This document shows, in pieces, positions 33,876 to 34,068 of a DNA stretch of 34,068 nt (positions within the stretch are counted from its first letter, which is position 1; the number at the start of each line of letters is the position of its first letter). Location of the stretch: assembly GCA_020048405.1 (NCBI GenBank), contig JAIFMP010000168.1, positions 1-34,068 of the forward strand, read 5' to 3'. Below the pieces are notes generated by a model, which was given only the letters and a program-made list of their open reading frames with translations, was not told the DNA's origin and searched no databases. Origin of the DNA: Hydrogenophaga sp. Lineage in GTDB: Bacteria; Pseudomonadota; Gammaproteobacteria; Burkholderiales; Burkholderiaceae_C. Both the position numbers and the translations under genes were made by a program.

Positions 33876-34068
33876 GGCTGCAAGGGCCCCAGCCGAACGG
33901 TGGTTTTGGCCCCGGACGGGCCCACTTCCAGCGGCTGGCTGATGGCTTCGGCCCCCACTGGCAAGCGGGCGTGCCAAGCACGCAAGGTGTATTTGCCGGG
34001 CGGCACATCCAGCGTGACCTGGCCACTGGCTGGTGTGGTCGCAAAGTACGGTGTGTCCACCACCACCA
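33872..34068 (-). CDS. C-terminus of carboxypeptidase-regulatory-like protein (runs off right edge)
   Basis: About 65 residues are in the window: VVDTPYFATTPASGQVTLDV, then PPGKYTLRAWHARLPVG and a final strand TTVRLGPLQP. This is a carboxypeptidase-regulatory-like beta sandwich. In related genomes this piece ends small periplasmic cupredoxin-like proteins often labelled 'methylamine utilization protein', usually next to GGDEF-EAL genes; that label is tentative. Its stop overlaps the start of the GGDEF-EAL gene (ATGA), so they are co-translated. The N-terminal part lies beyond the window. Confidence 0.65.
   Translation of the reverse strand, partial: VVVDTPYFATTPASGQVTLDVPPGKYTLRAWHARLPVGAEAISQPLEVGPSGAKTTVRLGPLQP

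Noticed and set aside
1-34068. CRISPR arrays, tRNA, rRNA, insertion sequences, prophage genes
   Set aside because: No regularly spaced repeats, tRNA-like cloverleaf, rRNA sequence, transposase or phage protein was recognised on either strand.

Overview
The window is GC-rich, gene-dense bacterial chromosome. Product types, codon use and gene neighbourhoods (CheD/CheB chemotaxis operon, LplT-PlsC fusion, SrkA, RsbQ-PAS-GGDEF pair, HtpG) fit a betaproteobacterium of the order Burkholderiales, most likely Comamonadaceae. The genus cannot be fixed from the sequence alone. There are no rRNA or tRNA genes, no CRISPR array and no recognisable insertion sequence.

Layout. (1) 1-890: an edge with the start of a probable XRE regulator, a small lipoprotein gene knocked out of frame at a nine-G run, and an antitoxin relic with an internal stop. 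(2) 893-10038, minus strand: one chemotaxis operon, in transcription order mcp2, cheY-like, STAS, cheA, mcp1, cheW, cheR, cheD, cheB, bacteriohemerythrin. A good sigma-54-type promoter match lies just upstream. The cheY-like gene has lost its C-terminal beta5/alpha5 part by a small deletion. CheA carries a tandem motif resembling the c-di-GMP-binding MshEN domain. (3) 10259-13909, minus: a frameshifted YbdK-type carboxylate-amine ligase, a cation/proton antiporter, a SAM methyltransferase and a two-TM potassium channel; then srkA on plus, carrying an in-frame insert that resembles a dispersed repeat. (4) 15040-22114: a defence-type block with a PIN toxin/Phd antitoxin pair, an XRE regulator, a type III-like Mod methyltransferase, an antisense phosphoribosyltransferase overlapped by a 69-residue reading frame, and a 997-residue Res helicase-nuclease. 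(5) 22145-27015, minus: LplT-PlsC fusion, MgtC-like protein, and htpG with a strong terminator and a heat-shock-like -35 box. (6) 27193-29044, plus: an RsbQ-like hydrolase followed by a PAS-GGDEF diguanylate cyclase. (7) 29064-34068, minus: a lipase-like hydrolase, an RluB/E/F-type pseudouridine synthase, a GGDEF-EAL protein with degenerate GGDEF, and the end of a small carboxypeptidase-regulatory-like protein.

The genes suggest a motile, signal-rich bacterium. One chemotaxis array may sense oxygen or redox state (hemerythrin) and perhaps c-di-GMP (CheA insert), and the window encodes one probable c-di-GMP maker and one probable degrader. The least explained system is the Mod / phosphoribosyltransferase + small ORF / Res locus, with a divergent XRE gene facing a near-perfect operator. 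Four genes are disrupted by small lesions (lipoprotein, antitoxin, cheY-like, ybdK). Two of these lie at G/C homopolymers, so sequencing error must be excluded before reading them as gene decay or phase variation.
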